The notes: a model not told the origin generated them from the letters alone. DNA of 64,000 nucleotides from Hungatella hathewayi WAL-18680 (GCF_000235505.1 NZ_JH379027.1:1039569-1103568); one strand, 5' to 3'; counted from the stretch's first letter, positions 43,372 through 52,051 are shown. A program made the numbers and translations.

Positions 43372-45120
43372 TTAAATCTCATTAATCCGTCTCTTCACAT
43401 AAGTCGTATGCAGCAGATGATGTGCCATCTCACTGCCTGGTCTGCCAAGATAGGTATCATACAGCTCTTTAATCGCCGGATTCTCATGAGACTTTCTGAT
43501 AGGATTGTTCTTATCAGAGTCATAGAGAACCTGGGCGCGGAGCGCTCTGACATCCACGGTGTTGCGTACCGGGCCTGGCTGTTGTGGCTGGCCGCCGCCG
43601 TTGACACATCCGCCTGGACAGCCCATAATCTCGATGAAGTGGTAGTCCGCCTCGCCGGATTTCACTTTGTCAAGCAGCTTCTTCGCGTTGCCAAGGCCGG
43701 AGGCCACAGCAACTTTGACATCCATTCCGGCAACCGGGTAGGTGGCCTCCTTGATGCCTTCCATGCCGCGGACATCGGTGAAGTCCAGAGCCGCCAGCTC
43801 TTCCCCGGTCAGTGTCTCCACTGCGGTACGAAGGGCCGCCTCCATAACACCGCCGGTAGCGCCGAAGATGACAGCCGCACCGGTGCCAAGACCGAGAGGC
43901 GCGTCAAATTCTTCGTCAGGCAGCTCGTTGAAACGGATGCCCAGCTTCTTTATCATTCTTGCCAGCTCCCTGGTGGTCAGAGAGTAGTCCACATCCGGCA
44001 CGCCGTTGGCGGCCTGGTCGTTTCTGCCAATCTCGAACTTCTTGGCGGTACATGGCATGATACTTACGGATACGATATCCTTCGGCTTTAAGCCCTGTTT
44101 CTCCGCATAGTAGGATTTGGCGATGGCGCCAAACATCTGCTGTGGGGATTTACAGCTGGACAAGTTCTCGGTCATATCCGGGAAGTAGTGCTCGCAGTAT
44201 TTAATCCATCCTGGAGAACAGGAGGTAATCATCGGAAGCACCCCGCCGTGCTGTACTCTTTCAATAAACTCGTGGGCCTCCTCCATAATGGTTAAGTCCG
44301 CACTGAAGTTGGTGTCAAATACCTTGTCAAAGCCGATTCTTCTCAGAGCCGCGGCCATCTTGCCTTCCACATTGGTTCCAATCGGATAACCGAATTCTTC
44401 CCCAAGTCCGGCACGGACAGCAGGAGCGGTCTGTACAATCACATGTTTGTCCGGGTCCGCGATGGCAGCCAGAACATCGTCAATGTAATCCTTCTCGCGA
44501 AGAGCGCCGGTTGGGCAGACTGCGATACACTGACCACAGGATACACAGCTGGTCTCGCCCAGCCCCATCTTGAAGGCAGAGCCGATATTGGTGTCAAATC
44601 CACGGTCATTGGCGCCGATCACGCCGATGCCCTGAACCTTCTCGCAGACAGCCACGCAGCGGCGGCAGAGGATACATTTGCTGTTGTCGCGAATCATGTG
44701 GGCCGCGCTGTCATCCGGGCAGGACTGTGTCACAGCGCCATCATAGTACGCCTCGTCCTCCACACCCAGCTCCTTGGCTAAGGTCTGTAACTCACAGTTG
44801 CCGCTTCGCACACAGGAGAGACATTTTCTCTCATGGTTGGAGAGCAGAAGCTGCAGAGTCTTCTTTCTGGAATCCAGTACTTTTGGGGTGTTGGTAAATA
44901 CTTCCATCCCCGGGTTGATTGGGTATACACAGGAAGCCACCAGGCTTCTTGCGCCCTTTACCTCTACCACGCACATACGGCAGGCGCCGATTTCGTTAAT
45001 CTCTTTGAGGAAACAAAGCGTCGGAATCTCAATATGTGCGATTCTGGCTGCCTCAAGAATGGTAGAGCCTTTTGGAGCACTGACTTCTGTGCCGTTAATT
45101 TTAATTGTAATATTCTCCAT
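43372..45120 (-). CDS. hndD: NADH-dependent bifurcating [FeFe] hydrogenase, catalytic subunit
   Basis: 582 aa. An N-terminal [2Fe-2S] ferredoxin fold (Cys36, Cys47, Cys50, Cys64), a His-Cys3 [4Fe-4S] site (HERKCLSCVRSGNC), two more [4Fe-4S] sites (CILCRRCVAVC, CVSCGQCIAVC) and the H-cluster domain follow in order. H-cluster motifs are TSCSPGW (301 region), MPCTAKKFE (Cys357) and EIMGCPGGCVNGGGQP (Cys501, Cys505). The C-terminal small-subunit-like helical domain is present. With HndA-C it couples NADH and ferredoxin oxidation to H2 formation, or runs in reverse. L1 has Ser302 where many hydrogenases have the second Cys. Last gene of the operon. Confidence 0.94.
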   Translation of the reverse strand: MENITIKINGTEVSAPKGSTILEAARIAHIEIPTLCFLKEINEIGACRMCVVEVKGARSLVASCVYPINPGMEVFTNTPKVLDSRKKTLQLLLSNHERKCLSCVRSGNCELQTLAKELGVEDEAYYDGAVTQSCPDDSAAHMIRDNSKCILCRRCVAVCEKVQGIGVIGANDRGFDTNIGSAFKMGLGETSCVSCGQCIAVCPTGALREKDYIDDVLAAIADPDKHVIVQTAPAVRAGLGEEFGYPIGTNVEGKMAAALRRIGFDKVFDTNFSADLTIMEEAHEFIERVQHGGVLPMITSCSPGWIKYCEHYFPDMTENLSSCKSPQQMFGAIAKSYYAEKQGLKPKDIVSVSIMPCTAKKFEIGRNDQAANGVPDVDYSLTTRELARMIKKLGIRFNELPDEEFDAPLGLGTGAAVIFGATGGVMEAALRTAVETLTGEELAALDFTDVRGMEGIKEATYPVAGMDVKVAVASGLGNAKKLLDKVKSGEADYHFIEIMGCPGGCVNGGGQPQQPGPVRNTVDVRALRAQVLYDSDKNNPIRKSHENPAIKELYDTYLGRPGSEMAHHLLHTTYVKRRINEI

Positions 45121-45135
45121 CTTGATTCTCCTCCA

Positions 45136-46926
45136 TTATTTCTTGTAAATAGCGCCGAATTTACATTTCTCCATACAAGCGCCACACTTGATACACTTAT
45201 CCTGGTCAATGACATGAGGATTCTTAACCGTACCGACGATCGCGTTGTTTGGACAGTTTCTGGCACACAAGGTACATCCCTTACATTTATCCGGGTCGAT
45301 GTTGTAGGACATGAGAGCCTTACAAACGCCGGCCGGACATTTCTTATCCCTGATATGAGCTTCATACTCATCGCGGAAGAAGCGCAGGGTGGAGAGAACC
45401 GGGTTCGGTGCTGTCTGGCCTAAGCCGCACAGTGCATTTTCCTTAATATAGTAGCAGAGCTCTTCCAGCTTATCCAAATCTTCCATGGTAGCTTTGCCTT
45501 TGGTAATCTTGTCGAGAATCTCCAGCATACGCTTGGTTCCTACACGGCATGGGGTACATTTACCGCAGGATTCCTCCACGGTGAACTCCAGGAAGAACTT
45601 GGCGATATCCACCATACAGTCGTCCTCATCCAGAACAATCAGACCGCCGGAGCCCATCATGGAGCCGATGGCAATCAGGTTGTCATAGTCAATCGGAATG
45701 TCGAAGTGCTCTGCCGGGATACATCCGCCGGAAGGTCCGCCGGTCTGAGCCGCCTTGAACTTCTTGCCGTTTGGAATGCCGCCGCCGATTTCTTCGATGA
45801 CTTCCCGGAGGGTTGTTCCCATGGGAACCTCCACCAGTCCGGTGTTATGTATCTTGCCGCCCAGAGCGAATACCTTGGTGCCCTTGGACTTCTCCGTACC
45901 CATGGATGCGAACCACTCCGCACCGTTTAAGATAATCTGAGGAATATTGGCATAGGTCTCCACGTTGTTTAAGATGGTTGGCTTGCCAAACAGACCCTTC
46001 TGGGCTGGGAACGGAGGTCTCGGTCTTGGCTCACCGCGGTTGCCCTCGATGGAGGTCATGAGAGCGGTCTCCTCACCACACACGAACGCGCCGGCGCCCA
46101 GTCTCAAGTCGATATCGAAGGAGAAGTCGGAGCCGAAAATGTTGTTGCCCAAAAGTTCCATCTCTCTGGCCTGGCTGATGGCAATTTTCAAACGCTCAAC
46201 GGCGATCGGGTACTCCGCACGAACGTAGATGTAACCCTGGGAAGCGCCGATGGCATAGCCTGCGATAGTCATAGCCTCCAACAGTGCATGTGGGTCACCT
46301 TCCAGCACGGAACGGTCCATAAATGCACCAGGGTCGCCCTCGTCGGCGTTACAGCAGACATACTTCTGGTCCGCGTCATTGCCCTTGGCCAGCTTCCATT
46401 TGAGGCCAGTGGAGAAACCGCCGCCGCCGCGTCCGCGAAGACCGCTGTCCAACAGAGTCTGGATTACGTCATCCGGAGTCATCTCCGTGAGAACCTTGCC
46501 AAGCGCTGCATATCCGCCGGTACCGATGTACTCCTCGATAACCTCCGGGTTGATAACACCACAGTTGCGCAGGGCAATCCGGTGCTGCTTTTTGTAGAAG
46601 TCAGTGTCACTTAAGGCTTTCACGCCGCCGCCGGCAGTGACGGTCTCCTGGTAGAGAAGTCTGGTGACAACTCTTCCCTTTAACAGATGCTCGGATACGA
46701 TTTCAGGAATATCACTTACCTGAACCATAGAATAGAAGGTTGCATCCGGGTAGATAATCATAATCGGGCCCAGTGCACAGAGGCCGTGGCAGCCTGTCTG
46801 AACGACGGCAACTTCCTCCGTGAGGCCGTTTTTCTGGATTTCTTCTTTTAATGTTTCCAATATCTGCTGGCTTCCGGAGGAAGTACATCCTGTTCCGCCG
46901 CAAACTAATACATGTGAACGATACAT
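45136..46926 (-). CDS. hndC: bifurcating hydrogenase flavin subunit, NuoF-like
   Basis: 596 aa. An N-terminal thioredoxin-like [2Fe-2S] domain has cysteines in CGGTGC and TGCHGLC. The FMN/NADH module follows (GLRGRGGGGFSTGLKW; NADEGDPGAFMDRSVLEGDP, shown by its core). A [4Fe-4S] site is at ESCGKCTPCRVGTKRM, and the C-terminus carries two ferredoxin-type clusters (CKGCTLCARNC and CIKCGACMEKC). It oxidises or reduces NAD(H) and houses the bifurcating flavin of the complex. Its gene is 12 bases downstream of hndB and 15 bases upstream of hndD. Confidence 0.94.
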   Translation of the reverse strand: MYRSHVLVCGGTGCTSSGSQQILETLKEEIQKNGLTEEVAVVQTGCHGLCALGPIMIIYPDATFYSMVQVSDIPEIVSEHLLKGRVVTRLLYQETVTAGGGVKALSDTDFYKKQHRIALRNCGVINPEVIEEYIGTGGYAALGKVLTEMTPDDVIQTLLDSGLRGRGGGGFSTGLKWKLAKGNDADQKYVCCNADEGDPGAFMDRSVLEGDPHALLEAMTIAGYAIGASQGYIYVRAEYPIAVERLKIAISQAREMELLGNNIFGSDFSFDIDLRLGAGAFVCGEETALMTSIEGNRGEPRPRPPFPAQKGLFGKPTILNNVETYANIPQIILNGAEWFASMGTEKSKGTKVFALGGKIHNTGLVEVPMGTTLREVIEEIGGGIPNGKKFKAAQTGGPSGGCIPAEHFDIPIDYDNLIAIGSMMGSGGLIVLDEDDCMVDIAKFFLEFTVEESCGKCTPCRVGTKRMLEILDKITKGKATMEDLDKLEELCYYIKENALCGLGQTAPNPVLSTLRFFRDEYEAHIRDKKCPAGVCKALMSYNIDPDKCKGCTLCARNCPNNAIVGTVKNPHVIDQDKCIKCGACMEKCKFGAIYKK

Positions 46927-46938
46927 TGGGGCTCCTCC

Positions 46939-47316
46939 TTATTTGATGTCTGCTGAACTTAATGTGTAGTTTTCCACAACATGACCACCAATCAGATGAC
47001 GCTCTACAATTTCTTCTGCTTTTTCTGGTGTCATTTTAATATAGGTAACTTTTTCCTTGCCAGGTTCCAGTACTTCGACGATTGGCTCGTATTGGCATAA
47101 GCCGATACAGCCTGTCTGGGTAACGGATACTTTGTTTGTCAGTCCACGTTCCTGAACCAGGTTTGACAAGGTGGTGAGCACAGGTCTGGCTCCACTTGCG
47201 ATTCCACAGGTTGCCATGCCGACTACTACACGGGTGTGCGCATGGTCTTCTCCGCGCATGCTGACCTGACTCTGCATCTTCTCGCGGATTGCCTTTAATT
47301 CTTCAAGAGTTTTCAT
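46939..47316 (-). CDS. hndB: hydrogenase-associated thioredoxin-like [2Fe-2S] protein
   Basis: 125 aa. It has the four-Cys thioredoxin-like ferredoxin pattern (VGMATCGIASGA and VTQTGCIGLCQYEP). This matches the HndB subunit of HndABCD complexes and the N-terminal domain of HndC. It probably passes electrons within the complex. It lies between the ATPase-like gene and hndC. Confidence 0.88.
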   Translation of the reverse strand: MKTLEELKAIREKMQSQVSMRGEDHAHTRVVVGMATCGIASGARPVLTTLSNLVQERGLTNKVSVTQTGCIGLCQYEPIVEVLEPGKEKVTYIKMTPEKAEEIVERHLIGGHVVENYTLSSADIK

Positions 47317-47350
47317 GATTATTCCTCCAATTTAGGATGCCTTACTATGG

Positions 47351-47908
47351 TTAATACTGGGCACCGCCGTCAGTTTCTAATTTATTTTCCTGTAAATACT
47401 CCATGATGTATGAGGAAATCTCCGGCGTGTCAAAGGGGATGTCCCCAATCACCTCGCGAAATTCCCTGGTGTCCAGTGTAAATGTGTTATCGTTGTACTG
47501 GTAGTGATAGACGAATTCTGTCTCCGGATGATACACAATCAGCGTGTGAATCGTGCTGGAAATGTCTCCGAGAGGCATGCGGTCTATATGGGAAAGTACG
47601 AATACCGCGGTAACGGTAGTTCCGATACCGACCTGGGATTCAATGGTAAAGCTGCCACCGGTGCTCTCTGCCGCGTACTTGAAAAACGGAACGCCGAGCC
47701 CCACCTTACGGGTGGTTCTGCTGGTGAAGAAGGGGTCTGTCACCCTCTCAATCTGTTCTTCGCTCATACCGCAGCCGTCATCTTCAATGATGATAGTAAG
47801 CCTGTCCGCGTTAAAATCGGCCGCTACCGTGATGGTAACTAACTTCGCGCCGGCTCTGGTGGAGTTCTCTGCCACATCCAGGACATTTAAGGAAATCTCC
47901 GTCATCAT
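47351..47908 (-). CDS. GHKL ATPase-domain protein inside the hydrogenase operon
   Basis: 185 aa. The histidine-kinase-like ATPase fold is seen from the N box (LNVLDVAENSTRAGA), the G1 box (IIEDDGCGMS) and the G2 stretch (TRKVGLGVPFFKYAA). No phospho-acceptor His domain, transmembrane segment or sensor is present. It is not a catalytic hydrogenase subunit. It may act as a regulatory kinase or anti-sigma-like switch together with the RsbW-like protein of the divergent operon. It starts five bases after the hndA stop, with no clear ribosome site, so translation is probably coupled. Confidence 0.8.
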   Translation of the reverse strand: MMTEISLNVLDVAENSTRAGAKLVTITVAADFNADRLTIIIEDDGCGMSEEQIERVTDPFFTSRTTRKVGLGVPFFKYAAESTGGSFTIESQVGIGTTVTAVFVLSHIDRMPLGDISSTIHTLIVYHPETEFVYHYQYNDNTFTLDTREFREVIGDIPFDTPEISSYIMEYLQENKLETDGGAQY

Positions 47909-47912
47909 AGGC

Positions 47913-48407
47913 TTATCGGTACTTCGCTAAGATACCGGGAATATCGTCAGGAACCAGTCTGCCATAAACCTCATCATTCACCATCATGACAGGGGCAAGT
48001 CCGCAGGCGCCTACACAACGGCAGGAGTCTAAGGAGAACTTACCGTCGGGAGTACACTCCCCGTTGGTGATTCCAAGCAGTTCTTCCAATTTGGTAAAGA
48101 TTGCGCCGGAACCCTTTACATAGCAGGCAGTTCCCAGGCATACGGAAATTTTATATTTGCCTTTTGGCTGCAGGGCGAACTGGGCATAGAAAGTAGCCAC
48201 CCCATAAATCTTCTCTAACGGAACTCCTGTTTCATCGGAAATCATGGTCTGTACTTCAATAGGAAGATAACCATATATTTCCTGTGCCTTCTGCATAATT
48301 GGCATCAGGGCACCTTTTGTGTCTTTTAGCTCAGCAATCGCTTCTTTTAAAGCAGCTTCCTGCTCCGCTGTTCCGCTAAAAGGAACACCTTTTTGTTTGC
48401 AAGCCAT
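47913..48407 (-). CDS. hndA: bifurcating hydrogenase subunit, NuoE-like
   Basis: 164 aa. A helical N-terminal part is followed by a thioredoxin-like [2Fe-2S] domain with four Cys in VCLGTAC and DSCRCVGACGLAP. This is the 24-kDa (NuoE) subunit of complex I-like and Hnd hydrogenases and works beside the NuoF-like subunit. It is the first gene of the operon, with AGGAGGG upstream of the ATG and a promoter at 48441-48469. Confidence 0.93.
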   Translation of the reverse strand: MACKQKGVPFSGTAEQEAALKEAIAELKDTKGALMPIMQKAQEIYGYLPIEVQTMISDETGVPLEKIYGVATFYAQFALQPKGKYKISVCLGTACYVKGSGAIFTKLEELLGITNGECTPDGKFSLDSCRCVGACGLAPVMMVNDEVYGRLVPDDIPGILAKYR

Positions 48408-48440
48408 CTTAAACCCTCCTCTTTGTGTTTATATGCAATG

Positions 48441-48469
48441 TATATAACATTTTACCATGTTAATGACAA
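48441..48469 (-). promoter_or_regulatory. promoter of the hnd hydrogenase operon
   Basis: On the minus strand TTGTCA (48464-48469), 17 bp, TATATA (48441-48446), about 34 bases before the hndA start codon. Confidence 0.75.
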
Positions 48470-48495
48470 AAAATCCACATCTTGCCTGGATTATT

Positions 48496-48513
48496 TTGTA
48501 AAAAAATTAACAA
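48496..48513. promoter_or_regulatory. near-consensus Rex box
   Basis: TTGTAAA-N4-TTAACAA differs from the Rex consensus TTGTTAA-N4-TTAACAA at one base. Rex senses the NADH/NAD ratio and controls fermentation and hydrogenase genes in clostridia. The site is about 70 bases upstream of the predicted hnd start and ~58 bases upstream of the -10 of the divergent operon, so it could act on either. Confidence 0.7.
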
Positions 48514-48570
48514 TGCCAATTTGGCTTTTTGAAAGATTGTAAAGTCAATGAATTCCGTATGCTTTCGTTG

Positions 48571-48598
48571 TTGCACAAATAAAAGTTTCATGTATAAT
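48571..48598 (+). promoter_or_regulatory. weak predicted promoter of the sensory operon
   Basis: TATAAT (48593-48598) is clear. The best -35 is TTGCAC (48571-48576) at 16 bp, matching only half of the consensus. Confidence 0.4.
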
Positions 48599-48697
48599 TG
48601 TATGTAGAAGTATATTGGTAACAAAAAGTTTTGGTGAAATGAGCAGGAAACCGTATCAGGAATAGGAAACACATAGGGAATGTGAGGAGATGGACAT

Positions 48698-49045
48698 ATG
48701 ACAGTAAAAGATGTAATGGACGTTCTGGGAGCTAGAGTTTTAACCGGGGAGGAGTATCTGGACAGGGAAGTGAGGAGCGCCTGCGGCTCTGATATGATGA
48801 GCGATGTGCTGGCATTTTCCAAGGACCACTCCATATTGCTGACAGGGCTTTGCAATCCGCAGGTGATCAGGACGGCGGAGATGCTGGATATTGTTTGTGT
48901 AATTTTTGTCAGAGGCAAGAAGCCGGATGAGACGATTCTCGAGATGGCCAAAGAGAGAAATCTGGTGATACTGGAGACCGGACACAGGATGTTTTCCGCC
49001 TGTGGAATGTTATATGAAGCCGGGTTACATGGAGGTGCGATTTAA
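48698..49045 (+). CDS. DRTGG-domain protein
   Basis: 115 aa, a stand-alone DRTGG-type domain (TVKDVMDVLGARVLTGEEYLD and later VCVIFVRGKKPDETILEMA). DRTGG domains occur in phosphotransacetylase and CBS proteins and are thought to bind nucleotides or acyl phosphates, which is general family knowledge. It is the first gene of an operon with an RsbW-like ATPase, a sensory hydrogenase, a second DRTGG protein and a PHP protein. Its stop overlaps the next start (TAATG). Confidence 0.75.
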   Translation: MTVKDVMDVLGARVLTGEEYLDREVRSACGSDMMSDVLAFSKDHSILLTGLCNPQVIRTAEMLDIVCVIFVRGKKPDETILEMAKERNLVILETGHRMFSACGMLYEAGLHGGAI

Positions 49046-49467
49046 TGGCGGATGTCATCACGTTAACGTATCACATCTCGCCGGATGATTTCACCCGGGC
49101 GGGGGAAGCCAGCAGTGATGTGAAGAGTAAATTAAAGCAGATGGGGGTATCCCCGGAGGCAGTCAGAAAGGTTGCCATCGCCATGTATGAGGGCGAAATC
49201 AATATGGTCATCCATGCGGAGGGTGGAGATATCACGGTTGAGATATCGCCCCAGTGCATCCGCATGGTTCTGGCGGATAAGGGTCCTGGAATTCCCGATG
49301 TGGACCAGGCTATGCAGGCGGGGTGGTCCACGGCGCCGGATGAGGTACGCTCCCTGGGATTTGGAGCGGGGATGGGGCTGCCCAATATGAAGAAATATAC
49401 GGATACCATGAAGATTGATACCGTTCTGGGAGTTGGAACGACCATTGAGATGGTGGTGAACCTGTAA
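49045..49467 (+). CDS. RsbW-like anti-sigma factor / serine kinase ATPase
   Basis: 140 aa. GHKL ATPase fold: KVAIAMYEGEINMVIHA as N box, VLADKGPGIPD as G1 box and FGAGMGLPNMKKYTD as G2 box, as in RsbW/SpoIIAB-like switch kinases. It lacks any sensor domain. It may act on a partner of the sensory hydrogenase encoded next. Its ATG overlaps the stop of the DRTGG gene by one base. Confidence 0.82.
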   Translation: MADVITLTYHISPDDFTRAGEASSDVKSKLKQMGVSPEAVRKVAIAMYEGEINMVIHAEGGDITVEISPQCIRMVLADKGPGIPDVDQAMQAGWSTAPDEVRSLGFGAGMGLPNMKKYTDTMKIDTVLGVGTTIEMVVNL

Positions 49468-49509
49468 CGGGAGAAGGAAAGATTATTTAGGAGAGAAAGG
49501 GGTGTGGGG

Positions 49510-50898
49510 ATGGACAAATTTTACCATTCGGTGAGGTTGGACCCGGCCCTTTGCAAGGGGTGCATCAACTGCATCAAGCGGTGTCCCACGCAGGCAATCC
49601 GCGTGAGGAACGGCAAGGCGCAGATTAATGGAAAATTTTGTATTGACTGCGGAGAATGTATCCGCGTCTGTCCGCATCACGCCAAGCATGCCACCTATGA
49701 CAAGCTGGACGTGATGAAGCAGTACGAGTACACGGTGGCCCTGCCGGCGCCGTCGCTGTACGGCCAGTTTAACAATCTGGATGATGTGAATATTGTGCTG
49801 AACGGTCTGCTGCTCATGGGATTTGACGATGTGTTTGAGGTGGGAGCCGCGGCGGAGATTGTGTCGGAGGCCACCAGAAGCTATCTGACGGAGCACGAGG
49901 ACCAGTTGCCGGTTATCAGCACGGCCTGCCCGTCGGTGGTCCGTCTGATCCGGGTGCGTTTTCCAAACCTGATACCGCATTTACTGCCGCTCAATCCACC
50001 GGTGGAGGTGGCGGCCTGTATGGCGGTGGAGCGGGCGATGAAGAAGACCGGGCTTGCGAGAGAGAAGATAGGCATCATTTTCATTTCCCCATGTCCGTCC
50101 AAGGTGACGTATGTGAAGTCGCCGCTGGGCACGGAGAAGAGCGAGGTGGACCATGTGCTGGCCATCAAGGAGGTATATCCCCAGCTCCTTTCCTACATGA
50201 AAGTGGTGGGGGAGGATGGACCGGAGATTGGCACCTCCGGAAAGATTGGAGTCAGCTGGGGACGGAGCGGCGGCGAGGCCAGCGGTCTGTTCACGGAGAA
50301 CTATCTGGCGGCGGATGGCATTGAGAATGTGATTCGGGTGCTGGAGGATTTGGAGGACCAGAAGCTGCCCAGCTTGAAGTTTGTGGAGTTAAACGCGTGC
50401 AGCGGCGGCTGTGTCGGCGGCGTGCTGACGGTGGAGAACCCTTACGTGGCCGAGGTGAAATTAAAACGCCTCCGCAAATACATGCCGGTGGCCAGAAGCC
50501 ATATGGAGGCGGATGCCGTTGATTGTGTTCCCTGGACCACAGGCGTCCAGTTTGAGCCGGTGTTCCGGCTGGGGGACAATATGATGGAGAGCTTTTCCAG
50601 ACTGGAACGGGTGGAGCGGCTGTGCAAGAAGTTCCCGGGGCTGGACTGTGGCTCCTGCGGAGCGCCTACCTGCAAGGCTTTGGCGGAGGATATTGTCCGC
50701 GGGGAAGCCAGCGAGAAGGACTGCGTCTATTTCCTCCGGGATAATCTCCACAGTCTGTCCCAGGAGGTGGCCATACTGGCGGATGACCTGGCGGACGGAG
50801 ACAAGGGAGGCACGGAGACGCTGAACATTCTGAAAGAGTATATTCAGCGCATCTCGGATGAGATGACAGTGCTGGACAGCAAGGTGCGGGAGAAATAA
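49510..50898 (+). CDS. hydS: sensory-type [FeFe] hydrogenase homologue
   Basis: 462 aa. Residues 10-60 carry two [4Fe-4S] ferredoxin sites (CKGCINCIKRC, CIDCGECIRVC). The H-cluster domain has altered motifs: L1 is STACPSV with Ala139 at the proton-transfer Cys position and Cys140 retained, L2 is SPCPSK (Cys195, Met replaced by Ser193), and L3 is NACSGGCVGG (Cys297, Cys301). An extra Cys cluster follows (LDCGSCGAPTCKAL...DC), and the last ~60 residues form a coiled coil. Loss of the proton-transfer Cys is the mark of sensory groups C and D. No PAS domain is seen. ATG 49510 is preferred over GTG 49504 by ribosome-site spacing. Confidence 0.85.
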   Translation: MDKFYHSVRLDPALCKGCINCIKRCPTQAIRVRNGKAQINGKFCIDCGECIRVCPHHAKHATYDKLDVMKQYEYTVALPAPSLYGQFNNLDDVNIVLNGLLLMGFDDVFEVGAAAEIVSEATRSYLTEHEDQLPVISTACPSVVRLIRVRFPNLIPHLLPLNPPVEVAACMAVERAMKKTGLAREKIGIIFISPCPSKVTYVKSPLGTEKSEVDHVLAIKEVYPQLLSYMKVVGEDGPEIGTSGKIGVSWGRSGGEASGLFTENYLAADGIENVIRVLEDLEDQKLPSLKFVELNACSGGCVGGVLTVENPYVAEVKLKRLRKYMPVARSHMEADAVDCVPWTTGVQFEPVFRLGDNMMESFSRLERVERLCKKFPGLDCGSCGAPTCKALAEDIVRGEASEKDCVYFLRDNLHSLSQEVAILADDLADGDKGGTETLNILKEYIQRISDEMTVLDSKVREK

Positions 50899-50930
50899 TG
50901 TGCCGGAAAGCTGGAAAGGAGAATACGTTT

Positions 50931-51266
50931 ATGACAGTAAAGGAACTGGCGGAGTGTGGGAAATTCCGTGTGATTAATATGGGGGATAACCCGGAGCGGG
51001 AGATTACAAAGCCATTCTGCTGTGATCTGCTCAGCATTGCCATGGGGAAGGCGCCGGAGGGCGGCGCGTGGGTGACGGTGATGGGCAATATGAACACGCT
51101 GGCGGTGGCGTCCCTGGCGGATGTGGCCTGCGTAATTATGGCGGAAGGGGCGGTTCTGGATGAGGTGGCGGCCGGGAAGGCGAAGCAGCAGGAGATCACG
51201 GTGCTGGCCACGGAGGAGCCTATTTTTGAGGCGGCTCTCGCCATCCATGAGATGATACATGGCTGA
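50931..51266 (+). CDS. second DRTGG-like domain protein
   Basis: 111 aa, similar in layout to the protein at 48698 (TVKELAECGKFRVIN at the start, VACVIMAEGAVLDE later). The start at 50931 follows AAAGGAGAATACGTTT. Its end overlaps the PHP gene by 8 bases. It is probably a small ligand-binding partner in the hydrogenase sensory operon. The assignment is by resemblance only. Confidence 0.7.
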   Translation: MTVKELAECGKFRVINMGDNPEREITKPFCCDLLSIAMGKAPEGGAWVTVMGNMNTLAVASLADVACVIMAEGAVLDEVAAGKAKQQEITVLATEEPIFEAALAIHEMIHG

Positions 51267-51975
51267 ATTATACTATGATTTACATATTCATTCCTGCCTG
51301 TCCCCATGCGGGGATGATGATATGACGCCGGCCAATATTGTGGGAATGGCGGCCATCAAGGGCTTGGACGTGATAGCGGTGACGGACCACAATTCCTGCC
51401 GGAACTGTCCGGCGGTGATGAGGGCGGCGGAGGAATACGGGATTCTGGCGGTTCCGGGGATGGAGATTAACACCTCGGAGGAGGTTCACGCGGTGTGCCT
51501 GTTTCCCACACTGGAGCGGGCCCTGGAGTTTGACGCCTATGTGTACGAAAAGCTGGTGAAGTTTCCCAACAACGAGGCTGTCTTCGGAAAGCAGCAGATG
51601 TATGACGAGGAGGACAATGTCTGCGGCACGGAGCCCAATCTGCTGATTAACGCCACGGAGATATCCTTTGATGAGCTGTGGACACTGGTCAGGGGATACG
51701 ACGGGGTCATGTTCCCGGCCCATATTGAAAAGTCAGCCAACAGCCTGATTGCCAACCTGGGATTTATCCCGCCGGACAGCCAGTTTCGGACGGCGGAGAT
51801 GAAGGATTTGAAGAAACTTCATGAGGTGAAGCGGGCGAACCCGTATCTGGAGAATTGCCGGATCATCAGCAATTCCGACGCCCATTACCTGGAGCATATA
51901 CAGGAGCCTGAGCTGACGCTTCACGTGGAGGAGCGGACGGTAGCGGCGGTGATTCAGGCGCTGCTGGAAGGATAG
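51259..51975 (+). CDS. PHP-domain phosphoesterase
   Basis: 238 aa. The PHP metal-site motifs are present: DLHIHSCLSPCGDDDMTP (HxH), AVTDHNSC (DH), PGMEINTSEEVH (E and H), PAHIEKSANS (H) and SNSDAHYLE (DxH). It is predicted to hydrolyse a phosphoester, with a trinuclear metal centre. As the last gene of the sensory hydrogenase operon, it could dephosphorylate a protein or a small signalling molecule in the H2-sensing pathway. That role is inference; relatives occur next to [FeFe] hydrogenase genes in clostridia. Confidence 0.85.
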   Translation: MAELYYDLHIHSCLSPCGDDDMTPANIVGMAAIKGLDVIAVTDHNSCRNCPAVMRAAEEYGILAVPGMEINTSEEVHAVCLFPTLERALEFDAYVYEKLVKFPNNEAVFGKQQMYDEEDNVCGTEPNLLINATEISFDELWTLVRGYDGVMFPAHIEKSANSLIANLGFIPPDSQFRTAEMKDLKKLHEVKRANPYLENCRIISNSDAHYLEHIQEPELTLHVEERTVAAVIQALLEG

Positions 51976-51995
51976 CGTTATAAAATTCAAAAAAT

Positions 51996-52037
51996 AATGG
52001 CAGTGTACCATCCGTAAAGAGAAGGTACACTGCCATT
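51996..52037. terminator. bidirectional terminator
   Basis: AATGGCAGTGTACC (51996-52009) pairs with GGTACACTGCCATT (52024-52037). It lies between the converging PHP and 5'-nucleotidase genes. Confidence 0.85.
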
Positions 52038-52051
52038 TGTGTTAGGATGCC

